From assembly GCF_009857505.1 (NCBI RefSeq), contig NZ_WWCP01000008.1, positions 99,130-163,129 on the forward strand: a stretch of DNA of 64,000 nucleotides, read 5' to 3'. The position numbers were made by a program, and so were the translations under genes. Of this stretch, positions 20,452 through 28,068 are shown in pieces (the stretch's first letter is position 1; each line of letters begins with the position of its first letter). The notes under the pieces are model-generated. The model did no database searches, was not told where the DNA came from, and was given only the letters and a program-made list of their open reading frames with translations. This DNA is from Duganella lactea (GTDB lineage: Bacteria; Pseudomonadota; Gammaproteobacteria; Burkholderiales; Burkholderiaceae_D).

Positions 20452-21477
20452 ATGACCATCACCGACCAGCCGACCGCCGACCAGGCACCTGTCGTGCCGA
20501 GCCGCCGCCTGTCCGTCGCGCCGATGATGGATTGGACCGACCGCCACTGCCGCGTGTTCCACCGCCACATCAGCAAGCACACCTGGCTGTACACCGAGAT
20601 GGTGACCACCGGCGCGCTGGTCTATGGCGACGTCGAGCGTCATCTGCGCTTCAACGAGGAGGAGCACCCGGTCGCGCTGCAACTGGGCGGCAGCGATCCG
20701 GCCGACCTGGCCACCAGCGCCAAGCTGGGCGAGAAGTGGGGCTACGACGAGATCAACCTCAACTGCGGTTGCCCGTCCGAGCGGGTGCAGAAGGGCGCTT
20801 TCGGCGCCTGTCTGATGGCCGAGCCGCAACTGGTGGCCGACTGCGTGAAAGCGATGCGCGACGCGGTGTCGATCGACGTTACCGTCAAGCACCGCATCGG
20901 CATCGATGATGTGCAAAGCTATGACTTCGTCCGCGACTTCGTCGGCAAAGTGGCCGAGGCCGGCTGCAAGACCTTCATCGTCCACGCCCGCAACGCCATC
21001 CTCAAGGGCCTGTCGCCGAAGGAAAACCGCGAGATCCCGCCGCTCAAGTATGACTACGCTTACCAGCTCAAGCGCGACTTCCCTGACTTCGAAATCATCA
21101 TCAACGGCGGCATCAAGACCGAGGCCGAGATCGATGAACACCTGCGGCACCTGGACGGTGTGATGCTCGGCCGCGAGGCCTATCACAATCCGTTCGTCAT
21201 GGCCACCTTCGACCAGCGCTATTACGGCGACAGCCGCGCGCCGAAGACCCGCGAACAGGTGCTGGAAGCCATGGTGCCCTACATCCAGGCCCAACTGGCC
21301 CAGTACGGCCCGCTCGGCCTGAAGCTCAATTCCATCACCCGCCATATGCTCGGCATCATGACCGGCCTGCCCGGCGCGCGCGCCTTCCGCCAGACCCTGT
21401 CCGACTCCAAAAAGCTCGCCAACGGCGACGCTTTGCTGCTTCTCGAAGCCGCCGCCCGACTGCGTGTTACTACGTAG
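20452..21477 (+). CDS. dusA: tRNA dihydrouridine(20/20a) synthase DusA
   Basis: FMN enzyme that reduces U20/U20a in the tRNA D loop with NADPH. ATG 20452 gives 341 residues; longer frames reach across the promoter. Diagnostic motifs: RRLSVAPMMDWTDRHCRVFH, TEMVTTGALVYGD, VALQLGGSDP, the catalytic-cysteine loop EINLNCGCPSERVQKGAFGA, VKHRIGIDD and NGGIKTEAEIDEHLRHLDGV. The opening VAPMMDWTDRH distinguishes DusA from DusB and DusC. It stands alone; the next gene is an MCP with its own promoter region. Confidence 0.95.
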   Translation: MTITDQPTADQAPVVPSRRLSVAPMMDWTDRHCRVFHRHISKHTWLYTEMVTTGALVYGDVERHLRFNEEEHPVALQLGGSDPADLATSAKLGEKWGYDEINLNCGCPSERVQKGAFGACLMAEPQLVADCVKAMRDAVSIDVTVKHRIGIDDVQSYDFVRDFVGKVAEAGCKTFIVHARNAILKGLSPKENREIPPLKYDYAYQLKRDFPDFEIIINGGIKTEAEIDEHLRHLDGVMLGREAYHNPFVMATFDQRYYGDSRAPKTREQVLEAMVPYIQAQLAQYGPLGLKLNSITRHMLGIMTGLPGARAFRQTLSDSKKLANGDALLLLEAAARLRVTT

Positions 21478-21815
21478 AAATACCTATCTTAGCTAACTTT
21501 CATTGGCTGTGGTGGCATTTCCACACAGAAAGTTCGTTTGCGTATTTTCCGGGCAGTAATTGCTTGCTCTGAGGCAAAATTTACATCTATAATTCCTGAA
21601 TATACACACATATCCACCGACTTTCGTGGTGTATTGCGAGTCAAAAAAGCTACATGCAAGTTGCCGGTGGAGCGACATCTTTTGCATTCGCAGTCATTGT
21701 TTGCTACTGTCATGACTTATTACTTTGCAGCAAGGGTTTTGTTTGGGCGGCATCCTAAAAAATGACGCGGTCCAAGGCAACTTCTATTAACGGTGTTACT
21801 TAAGAAGAAGACGAA
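21478..21815. other. AT-rich intergenic region upstream of the first MCP
   Basis: About 340 bases of markedly lower GC than the flanking genes, with no credible coding sequence. It contains a sigma-70-like promoter: TTGCTC (21564-21569), an 18-base gap and TATAAT (21588-21593), which would give a leader of about 215 bases to the MCP start. No convincing flagellar sigma-28 promoter was found. Confidence 0.5.
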
Positions 21816-23588
21816 ATGAATTTAGCAAAAATGAAGGTCGGTACGCGTCTGGGCCTCGGATTCGCCCTGGTGCTGTTATTCCTGATTGCCGTCACCGCGG
21901 TCGGCATCGTGCGCATGGCGCAGATTCAGGATCGTCTGGATCACGTGATCAGCGTGAACAACGTCGTGTCCCGCCTGGTGGTGGACATGCGCAACAACGT
22001 TTCCGAGCGCGTCAACTCGCTGCGCGTGCTGACCCTGATCGCCGATCCGGCCGACATGGAAACGGACATGAAGCGCAACAAGGAGCTGGCCACCAAGTAC
22101 GCTGAATTCCAGGACAAGTTGAGCGCGCAGTTCGCGGTCGAAGCCACGCCCGAAGAGAAGACGCTGCTGGCCGCCGTCAAGGAAGGCGAGGCGCAGGCGA
22201 TGCCGGCCATCGCCAAGGCATCGGAGCTGTGGCTGGCGGCCAAGCCGGAAGAGGCCACCCGCGTGCTGGTGAAGGAAATCCGCCCGGCGCAGAAAAAATG
22301 GATGGCCGCGCTGGAGCAACTGGGCGAGCTGGAAGACAAGATGAACGCGCAGATGCAGGTGGATGCCGCCAGCGGCTTCGCCAGCGCGCGCACCTTCATG
22401 ATTGCCATGGGGCTGCTGGCGGTCGCTATTTCGGTGGCCGCGGCCCTGGTGATCACCCGCAGCCTGCAGAAACAGCTGGGCGGCGAACCGGACTACACCG
22501 CCTCGATCGCTGGTGCGATCGCCGGCGGCGACCTGTCGATCTCGATCAACACCACCGGCGCCGACAAGAACAGCCTGGTGGTCGAGATGCGTGAGATGCG
22601 CAACAGCCTGCGTGACATCGTCAGCCAGGTGCGCACCGGCACCGAGACCATCGGCACCGCCTCGCGTGAAATCGCCGCCGGCAACGTCGATCTGTCGTCG
22701 CGTACCGAAATGCAGGCGTCGTCGCTGGAGAAAACCGCGTCGGCCATGGACGAACTGACCTCGACAGTGAAACAGAACGCCGACAACGCCCGTGAAGCCA
22801 ACCAGCTGGCCTCGGTCGCATCGGATGTGGCGGTCAAGGGCGGCCAGGTGGTGTCGGAAGTGGTCGACACCATGAGCTCGATCGACGCGTCGGCCAAGAA
22901 GATTGTCGACATCATCGGCGTTATCGATGGGATCGCCTTCCAGACCAACATCCTGGCGCTGAACGCCGCCGTGGAAGCGGCCCGCGCCGGTGAGCAAGGC
23001 CGCGGTTTCGCGGTGGTGGCGTCGGAAGTGCGCAACCTGGCGCAGCGCAGCGCCGCGGCGGCCAAGGAAATCAAGGTCCTGATCGATGACTCGGTCGAGA
23101 AGGTCGGCGCCGGCACCAAGCTGGTCGGCCAGGCCGGTGTGACGATGGACGAGGTGGTCACCTCGGTGCGCCGCGTGACCGACATCATGAGTGAAATCGC
23201 CAACGCCAGCCAGGAACAGAGCGCTGGTATTGCCCAGGTCAACCAGTCCATCATCGAGATGGACAGCATGACCCAACAGAATGCCGCGCTGGTGGAAGAA
23301 GCCGCCGCCGCAGCACAAAGCTTGCAAGATCAGGCTGGCGAGTTGGCTCGCGTGGTCAGCATCTTCAAGCTGGTGGAAGGTGAGGAGCGCGCCGCGGTAG
23401 TGGCCGCGCCGGCGCCAGCCGCCAAGGTGGCAGTGGTCAAACCGATCAAACCGATCGCCGCCGCCCGCGCTCCGGTGAAGAAACTGGCGGTGAAAGCCAC
23501 GCCAGCACCCGCACCCGCAGCCAAACCGAAGAAAGTCGCCACGGCAGCAGCCAGCACCGCCGCCAGCGACGAGTGGGAAGAGTTCTAA
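21816..23588 (+). CDS. Methyl-accepting chemotaxis protein (MCP 1)
   Basis: Inner-membrane chemoreceptor of 590 residues signalling through CheW/CheA. TM1 is residues ~11-31; a ~160-residue helical periplasmic domain follows (4-helix-bundle type), then TM2 ~192-213 ([18 protein letters not shown]), HAMP ~214-268, and the cytoplasmic four-helix hairpin. The tip is nearly invariant ([40 protein letters not shown]). After the hairpin comes an Ala/Pro/Lys-rich linker of ~60 residues ending in DEWEEF, like the C-terminal CheR/CheB-docking pentapeptide of E. coli Tar and Tsr. AAGAAGACGAA precedes the ATG. The ligand is unknown and no che genes are nearby. Confidence 0.95.
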   Translation: MNLAKMKVGTRLGLGFALVLLFLIAVTAVGIVRMAQIQDRLDHVISVNNVVSRLVVDMRNNVSERVNSLRVLTLIADPADMETDMKRNKELATKYAEFQDKLSAQFAVEATPEEKTLLAAVKEGEAQAMPAIAKASELWLAAKPEEATRVLVKEIRPAQKKWMAALEQLGELEDKMNAQMQVDAASGFASARTFMIAMGLLAVAISVAAALVITRSLQKQLGGEPDYTASIAGAIAGGDLSISINTTGADKNSLVVEMREMRNSLRDIVSQVRTGTETIGTASREIAAGNVDLSSRTEMQASSLEKTASAMDELTSTVKQNADNAREANQLASVASDVAVKGGQVVSEVVDTMSSIDASAKKIVDIIGVIDGIAFQTNILALNAAVEAARAGEQGRGFAVVASEVRNLAQRSAAAAKEIKVLIDDSVEKVGAGTKLVGQAGVTMDEVVTSVRRVTDIMSEIANASQEQSAGIAQVNQSIIEMDSMTQQNAALVEEAAAAAQSLQDQAGELARVVSIFKLVEGEERAAVVAAPAPAAKVAVVKPIKPIAAARAPVKKLAVKATPAPAPAAKPKKVATAAASTAASDEWEEF

Positions 23589-23688
23589 AAATCTTTGCCG
23601 CAGTCTGCCGTCCGCCCTTGTGGACCCATGGCCCGCTGTGGAGTTCGTTTAACCAGTACCTAAAAACAAATTGTTGGGAAATCGCATA

Positions 23689-24018
23689 ATGAACAAATCT
23701 GTAATCGCCGCTGTCCTGCTGTCCGCCGCCACCTCGGCGTTCGCCGCTGAAGTGCCTGCCTCGCTGAACGACAAGAACTGCAAGGCGGAATATCCGAAAG
23801 CCTCGCTGATGAACGAAGAGCAAGGCGACGTGACCATGGCCTTCCTGGTCGGCACCGACGGCAGCGTGGTGGACTCCAAAGTGGAAAAATCGAGTGGCTA
23901 CAAAAACCTGGACAAGGCAGCCCTGAAAGCGCTGAGCGCCTGCAAGTTCAAGCCCGGCTCCAAGGACGGCGCCGTGGCCCAGACCTGGACCAAGGTCGAC
24001 TATAGCTGGAAGCTGTAA
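23689..24018 (+). CDS. Small secreted protein with a stand-alone TonB C-terminal domain (copy 1)
   Basis: 109 residues from ATG 23689 (GGGAA 8 bases upstream). A signal peptide (MNKSVIAAVLLSAATSAFA|A) is followed by a compact domain with the TonB-C pattern: CKAEYPKASLMNEEQGDVTM, FLVGTDGSVVDSKVEKSSGY, LDKAALKALSACKFKPGSKD and a final TWTKVDYSWKL. There is no TonB membrane anchor or proline-rich spacer, so it is a free periplasmic TonB-C-like protein with two conserved cysteines that could form a disulphide. A very similar gene follows at 24087. Function unknown; it might bind a receptor or the cell wall. Confidence 0.82.
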   Translation: MNKSVIAAVLLSAATSAFAAEVPASLNDKNCKAEYPKASLMNEEQGDVTMAFLVGTDGSVVDSKVEKSSGYKNLDKAALKALSACKFKPGSKDGAVAQTWTKVDYSWKL

Positions 24019-24086
24019 TTCGTCTCAAACGGGCCATGCATGGGCATGGCCTGCACGCGTGATGCATACCACTTTGGGGAAATCAG

Positions 24087-24434
24087 ATGTCTAAAAATAA
24101 GCGTTGGTTGAGTGTGATGGCGGCGGTGTTGGTGTCGGCTGCGCCGGTAGCGTTTGCCGCCGAGGTGCCAGCGGCGTTTGATGCGAAAACCTGCAAGGCC
24201 GAATATCCGAAAGCGTCCCTGATGAATGAAGAGCAGGGCACGGTCTCGATGTCCTTCCTGGTGAAGGTCGATGGCAGCGTGGCCGATTCGAAAGTCGATA
24301 AAAGCAGCGGCTTCAAGAATCTGGACAAGGCCGCCATCAAGGCGCTGAGCGCCTGCAAATTCAAGCCGGGCACCAAGGATGGCGCGCCGGCCGAAACCTG
24401 GACCAAAGTGGACTACGCCTGGAAGCTGGACTGA
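24087..24434 (+). CDS. Small secreted protein with a stand-alone TonB C-terminal domain (copy 2)
   Basis: 115 residues, a tandem paralogue of the preceding gene, sharing CKAEYPKASLMNEEQG, the SVxDSKVxKSSGxKNLDKAA pattern, ALSACKFKPG and WTKVDY. The signal peptide differs (MSKNKRWLSVMAAVLVSAAPVAFA). GGGGA stands 6 bases before the ATG. The 68-base gap to copy 1 and the shared terminator after this gene suggest one transcript. The conservation of the mature domain against divergence of the leader indicates an old duplication under selection. Confidence 0.82.
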   Translation: MSKNKRWLSVMAAVLVSAAPVAFAAEVPAAFDAKTCKAEYPKASLMNEEQGTVSMSFLVKVDGSVADSKVDKSSGFKNLDKAAIKALSACKFKPGTKDGAPAETWTKVDYAWKLD

Positions 24435-24456
24435 TCTGGTCCGCGCGTGCCGGAAC

Positions 24457-24490
24457 AAAAAAAGGAACCGTGTCGCGGTTCCTTTTTTTT
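24457..24490 (+). terminator. Intrinsic terminator after the TonB-C pair
   Basis: An A-run, GGAACCG, loop TGTCG, CGGTTCC, then eight T residues. The symmetrical A and T tracts would let it work in both directions. Confidence 0.92.
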
Positions 24491-24593
24491 CGCGTGTATT
24501 TTTCGCGGGTATTGCGAGTGTAATAAACTGTAATGGCGCGCGAACGGCGCCGCGCTTCCTTATATAGTACGATCTCGTATGAGGAGAACCGTC

Positions 24594-25004
24594 ATGAAAA
24601 CTATCGTTGTCGCCATTGCCGCGCTGGCGGCACTCACCGGCTGCGCCACGCAGCGGCCGTACTACACCGCCGCCCCACGCGCGCACGACCCTTATCAATG
24701 GCATACCGTCGAGGTGCTGCCGGCGGGATCGACCGTGCAGTCCGGTACCTGGACCGAGGAGTTGCCGCCACAGTCGCAGTCGCGTGTGGTGTATAGCACC
24801 GAGCCGGTTTACAGCACCTCGACCACCACCTACGTCAGCGCGCCCGTGTATTACCAGCCGGCTCCGGTCTACTACCAGCCTGCGCCCGTGTATTACTCGC
24901 CGTATTACTACCCGCCGGTGTCTTTAAGCCTGGGATTTTCCTATAGCCGCTGGTGCTGCGGCGGCGGCCGTTGGGGTGGACGCGGCGGCTATCGTCACCG
25001 TTAA
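24594..25004 (+). CDS. Small lipoprotein rich in tyrosine/proline repeats
   Basis: 136 residues from ATG 24594 (GGAGAA 6 bases upstream). The N-terminus is a lipoprotein signal with lipobox LTGC (MKTIVVAIAALAALTGC). The mature part has no recognised domain: a moderately polar section (QWHTVEVLPAGSTVQSGTW), then repeated VYYQPAP/VYYSPYYY units, then a Gly/Arg/Cys-rich tail (CCGGGRWGGRGGYRHR). Such Tyr-Pro repeats occur in bacterial surface or matrix-associated lipoproteins. No function is assigned. Confidence 0.75.
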   Translation: MKTIVVAIAALAALTGCATQRPYYTAAPRAHDPYQWHTVEVLPAGSTVQSGTWTEELPPQSQSRVVYSTEPVYSTSTTTYVSAPVYYQPAPVYYQPAPVYYSPYYYPPVSLSLGFSYSRWCCGGGRWGGRGGYRHR

Positions 25005-25017
25005 GGCTGAAAACTTC

Positions 25018-25046
25018 GTCATTCCCGCGCAGGCGGGAATCCATAG
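25018..25046. repeat. Dispersed palindromic repeat, copy 2
   Basis: Core ATTCCCGC-GCAG-GCGGGAAT (25021-25040) with GTC in front and CCATAG behind, directly after the lipoprotein gene. A second palindrome of a different type, CCCGGC-CTGC-GCCGGG, follows around 25077. Confidence 0.8.
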
Positions 25047-25107
25047 AGCGCATGCCGCTCAACTTCAGTATGGGGCCCGGCCTGCGCCGGGACGACGTTG
25101 CGGCAGG

Positions 25108-25227
25108 TTAGCGCAGCGTGTAGATTGAAGCCTTGCTCAGTACGTTCTCCGAACACAGTTCATAGGTCGAGGCGCCAGCCAGCATAATCAGCAAAGCGCC
25201 TACTGCGACGTTGATATAGCGTGCCAT
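25108..25227 (-). CDS. Small predicted membrane protein of 39 residues
   Basis: ATG 25227 is preceded by a perfect AGGAGG at a spacing of 6 bases, the strongest ribosome site in this part of the window. The 39-residue product is one hydrophobic helix (INVAVGALLIMLAGASTY) between a short basic N-terminus (MARY) and a polar tail ending KASIYTLR. A longer in-frame start would give 62 residues but has no ribosome site. No family is recognised. Small single-helix proteins of this sort often modulate membrane complexes. It is isolated, with about 120 non-coding bases upstream. Confidence 0.6.
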   Translation of the reverse strand: MARYINVAVGALLIMLAGASTYELCSENVLSKASIYTLR

Positions 25228-25347
25228 GACGGCCTCCTGAAAAGAGATGTGATGCGTCCAGAATAATGCAGGCCCGGTGCCTGCGGCATCAGCCAACTGT
25301 CCGCCGATATGTAGGACAACAGCTCATCTCTATCTTTTCGCCAACTT

Positions 25348-25797
25348 TTACTTGGTTTTCCACAGCGTGACCGGGTTGGCCGGCGCGGTGTCCAGCGCGT
25401 TGGAGCGTTCCAGCCATTGCTGCAAACGATCCGGCTGTTTCAGGTGGATGCCCATGCCGTCGATGATGCCGACCTGCTCCAGCATGCTGGCGTTCATCTT
25501 GGCTTTGGACACGGTGGGCGCGCCCATCACCATGCGGTCATAGGCCTTGCGGGCCTTGTTTTCCCACTTGTGCAGACTGCTTTCATCGAAGCGGTTGCTT
25601 TCAAAGTAGATGGTCAGCGTGCCATCCGGGTTGCCGTAGCCGACAATCCCCGCCCCCATGCGGATGGTGGCGTTGCCGCCGGCGTCAAACGTCTCCGAGG
25701 GAACGAACACGCCGGCACGGCCATCGATGTCCGGGCGGCCGATGGGCGTATCTTTGCTATACGTGGTGACTTCAATAATCGGTTTTTCTTGTGACAT
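25348..25797 (-). CDS. Protein of unknown function (149 residues)
   Basis: ATG 25797 gives MSQEKPIIEVTTYSKDTPIG and 149 residues. A longer frame to 25869 only adds translated 15-base DNA repeats and is rejected. There is no signal peptide and no membrane helix. The sequence contains GRPDIDGRAGVFVPSETFDA, GAGIVGYGNPDGTLTIYFES and a helical C-terminal half with many charged residues. I do not recognise the family. GC content and codon use resemble the neighbours, so it appears native. It lies divergently from the response-regulator gene. Confidence 0.65.
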   Translation of the reverse strand: MSQEKPIIEVTTYSKDTPIGRPDIDGRAGVFVPSETFDAGGNATIRMGAGIVGYGNPDGTLTIYFESNRFDESSLHKWENKARKAYDRMVMGAPTVSKAKMNASMLEQVGIIDGMGIHLKQPDRLQQWLERSNALDTAPANPVTLWKTK

Positions 25798-25830
25798 GGA
25801 CTTATGCGGGGTTAGGGGATAAGCTGGGCT

Positions 25831-25870
25831 GGAACGCTTTGCATTGGAACGCTTTGCATTGGAATGCAAA
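25831..25870. repeat. Tandem 15-base repeat upstream of the 149-residue protein
   Basis: GGAACGCTTTGCATT occurs twice in direct succession (25831-25845, 25846-25860), followed by a partial inverted version GGAATGCAAA. It lies in the ~200-base region between divergent genes and could be a binding array or slippage product. Confidence 0.6.
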
Positions 25871-25996
25871 CGAGCGTTCTATTGTAGCGGTAATGTAGTT
25901 CCGATGGGCAATTAATGTAGACGAAATGTTGCATACTTACATAACTGTAAGGAGACTGCGGTATAGTTGCCAGGATGATAGTTAGCGGAGGAGGGT

Positions 25997-26404
25997 ATGT
26001 CATTGCATCAGGGATTGAGCGTCTTCATCATCGACGACAATGAAATGACTCGCGGTCTGTTGCGGGCGATCATTCAGGGCGATGCATACGATGTGGTGGG
26101 CGACGCCGGCACCGCCGAGGCGGCGCGCACCCGGCTACGTTCGCTGCAGGTCGACATCGTCTGTCTGGATGTGGTGATGCCCGGTGGCGATGGCCTGGAA
26201 CTGTTGAACTGGATCAGCGAAAAGTATCCGAAGACGTCGGTACTGATGGTGACGGCCAGCACCGATCGCCGCACCGTGGAGCACGCGCTGCGCAACGGCG
26301 CCAAAGGCTACATCGTCAAACCCTTCAATCCCGGTACCGTGATGGACGCGCTGAATAAAATCGGCGCCCAAGTCAAAGCCCAGCGTGCCGCCGCCAGGAT
26401 TTAG
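25997..26404 (+). CDS. Stand-alone response-regulator receiver protein
   Basis: 135-residue CheY-like receiver without an output domain. Conserved residues: acidic pair D13-D14 (FIIDDNE), phospho-acceptor D58 (VCLDVVMPGGDG), the Thr/Ser switch (MVTAS), and the lysine of YIVKPFNPG. GGAGGAGGG precedes the ATG. It would act by protein contact, as CheY or a phosphorelay intermediate does. The C-terminal extension (QVKAQRAAARI) is short and basic. No histidine kinase lies in the window. Its stop overlaps that of the converging coiled-coil gene by 4 bases. Confidence 0.9.
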   Translation: MSLHQGLSVFIIDDNEMTRGLLRAIIQGDAYDVVGDAGTAEAARTRLRSLQVDIVCLDVVMPGGDGLELLNWISEKYPKTSVLMVTASTDRRTVEHALRNGAKGYIVKPFNPGTVMDALNKIGAQVKAQRAAARI

Positions 26405-26928
26405 AGATAACGCACAAATGCCGCAGTGGCGCTGACGCTGGCGACAGCGAAGCCCGCCATGCGCCACGTGAGCTGGTACACGGCGTCGGAAAGTTCTGCC
26501 TTGGTGACGAAGTTCTCCACGGCGTGGGCCTGGAAGGCCAGCAAGTTGGCTTGCAAGGCTTGCTGATTGCTGGCGAGGACGTCGACCTTGCCACTCAGGG
26601 TGGCGAGTTCTTCTTTCGTAGCGTAATTGCTCTTGATTATATCCAGGTCTGCCTTGACGGTAGCGAGTTCTTCTTTTGTGGTGTAATTATTCTTGATCAC
26701 GGCCAGATCTTCCTTGACGCTGGAGAGATCTTCCTTGGTGGCGTAATTACTCTTGATCACGGCCTGGTCTTCCTTGATGCCGGCGAGATCTTCCTTGGTG
26801 GCGTAGTTGGATTTGATGATCTCAACCGCTGTGATGAGCTGGTTCATGGTCACAGCCTCTATTCTTGACGGAACTGGGTCATCATCTGGCCGCTTTGATT
26901 CGTTGTCAAGCAAGCTCCTATGTGGCAT
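26401..26928 (-). CDS. Coiled-coil protein with four 20-residue repeats and a C-terminal membrane helix
   Basis: 175 residues from ATG 26928, chosen because GAGGAGA lies about 6 bases upstream. After a polar N-terminus come four near-identical 20-residue units beginning IKSNYATKEDL, encoded by 60-base DNA repeats between about 26600 and 26840. These give a long amphipathic helix or coiled coil. The C-terminus (WRMAGFAVASVSATAAFVRYL) is a membrane helix, so the protein is probably tail-anchored with a cytoplasmic rod. Related repeat proteins in Burkholderiales resemble the DUF1640/CCDC90 group; that link is uncertain. Repeat number may vary between strains. Confidence 0.75.
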   Translation of the reverse strand: MPHRSLLDNESKRPDDDPVPSRIEAVTMNQLITAVEIIKSNYATKEDLAGIKEDQAVIKSNYATKEDLSSVKEDLAVIKNNYTTKEELATVKADLDIIKSNYATKEELATLSGKVDVLASNQQALQANLLAFQAHAVENFVTKAELSDAVYQLTWRMAGFAVASVSATAAFVRYL

Positions 26929-27013
26929 GGCGGTCTCCTCATTATGATCGAGACAGCGTAACGGCTGTCGCGCCAGGTTGGATGGAGGTGCATCAACAAG
27001 GTGGCTGAAACGC

Positions 27014-27043
27014 AAAAAGCCCAGTCCGGAGACTGGGCTTTTC
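27014..27043 (-). terminator. Intrinsic terminator after tRNA-His (bidirectional shape)
   Basis: AGCCCAGTC (27018-27026), CGGA, GACTGGGCT (27031-27039). On the minus strand the stem is followed by five T residues, directly after the tRNA-His gene; on the plus strand by four. Confidence 0.88.
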
Positions 27044-27053
27044 ACTTAATTCT

Positions 27054-27130
27054 TGGGGTGGCTGATGGGGCTCGAACCCACGACAACAGGAATCACAATC
27101 CTGGACTCTACCAACTGAGCTACAGCCACC
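27054..27130 (-). tRNA. tRNA-His (anticodon GTG)
   Basis: 77 bases on the minus strand including an encoded CCA. The gene begins GGTGGCTGTAGCTCAGTTGG; the anticodon loop is TTGTGAT and the T loop GGTTCGAGCC. The extra G at -1 opposite C73, the identity element of tRNA-His, is present. Confidence 0.97.
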
Positions 27131-27170
27131 GCTGTTTTGTTATCCAGCTAGTGCTGAACAACGAGCCAGA

Positions 27171-27199
27171 ATTATACAAGCCTGTTCCGATTCCTGCAA
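27171..27199 (-). promoter_or_regulatory. Promoter of tRNA-His
   Basis: On the minus strand, TTGCAG (27199-27194), a 17-base spacer and TATAAT (27176-27171), 41 bases before the mature 5' end. Near-consensus sigma-70 promoter. Confidence 0.8.
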
Positions 27200-27237
27200 A
27201 TTTAATTTCAGCATCTTTTCGATGCCCGAGCACTGGC

Positions 27238-28068
27238 TTAAACCGCCATCTTTTCCACGGCGGGCTGCAAACCGAGCAAATCGTTGAAGGCTTGGCGCAA
27301 CGCCGCCGGGTCGCCGCTGGTGTAGCCGTGCAGCGTGGCGTCCGGTTTCAGCTCCGGCCGCAACAGGCCGGCCGCCTCCAGCAAGCGGCCCAGCTGGCGC
27401 GCCACGGCGTCGCCGGTATCGATCAGCGTCACCGCGTCGCGCCCGTGCGTGTGCAGCACGCGTTCGATGCCGGCTGTGACGAAAGGGTAGTGGGTGCAGC
27501 CGAGCACCAGCGTATCGGCGCCCTGGTCCAGCAGCGGCGCTACATACTTTTCCAGCATGGCGTCTATGGCCGGCGCCCGCAGGTCGCCTTTTTCGATTTC
27601 ATCGACCAGACCGACCGCCGGCTGCAGCAGGAACTCGGCCCGCGTCGCCTCGCTGATCTGCGTGCGCAGTTGCAGGAACTTTTCGCCCTTGAGCGTGCGC
27701 GCCGTCGCCAGCACGCCGACCTTGCCGTTGCGCGAGGCCGCCGCCGCCGGCTTCAGGCCAGGCTCGACGCCCACCACCGGCAGATCGGTGTACCGCATGC
27801 GCACCGCCTTGATGGCGGCGACGGTGGCGGTATTGCACGCCACCACCAGCGCCTTGGCGCCGTGCGACAGCAAAAAATCGGTCACCGCCAGCGCGCGCTC
27901 GACGACGTACTCCTCGGTCTTGTCGCCATACGGCGCGTGGCCGGAGTCGGCCACATAGATCAGATGCTCGTTCGGGTACTGCGCGCGGATATGGCGCAGC
28001 ACCGACAGTCCGCCCACGCCGGAATCGAAGACGCCGATGGGGGCGGCGGGCGGGCGGACGTTGAGCAT
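27238..28068 (-). CDS. murI: Glutamate racemase
   Basis: Converts L- to D-glutamate for peptidoglycan. ATG 28068 overlaps the fumarase stop (TGATG) and yields 276 residues; longer frames reach into the fumarase gene. Family marks: PIGVFDSGVGGLSVLRHIRA, ADSGHAPYGDK, VVACNTATVAA with the first catalytic cysteine, GVEPGLKPA and LGCTHYPFV with the second. The stop lies near the tRNA-His promoter. Last gene of a UPF0114-fumarase-murI unit. Confidence 0.96.
   Translation of the reverse strand: MLNVRPPAAPIGVFDSGVGGLSVLRHIRAQYPNEHLIYVADSGHAPYGDKTEEYVVERALAVTDFLLSHGAKALVVACNTATVAAIKAVRMRYTDLPVVGVEPGLKPAAAASRNGKVGVLATARTLKGEKFLQLRTQISEATRAEFLLQPAVGLVDEIEKGDLRAPAIDAMLEKYVAPLLDQGADTLVLGCTHYPFVTAGIERVLHTHGRDAVTLIDTGDAVARQLGRLLEAAGLLRPELKPDATLHGYTSGDPAALRQAFNDLLGLQPAVEKMAV

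Noticed and set aside
21640..21690. A flagellar sigma-28 promoter in front of MCP 1 (TCAAAA...GCCGGT)
   Set aside because: The -10 element matches GCCGATAA poorly and the -35 is weak, whereas a better sigma-70 match exists upstream.
26600..26840. A CRISPR-like array of regularly spaced repeats
   Set aside because: The 60-base units are contiguous in-frame coding repeats without unique spacers.
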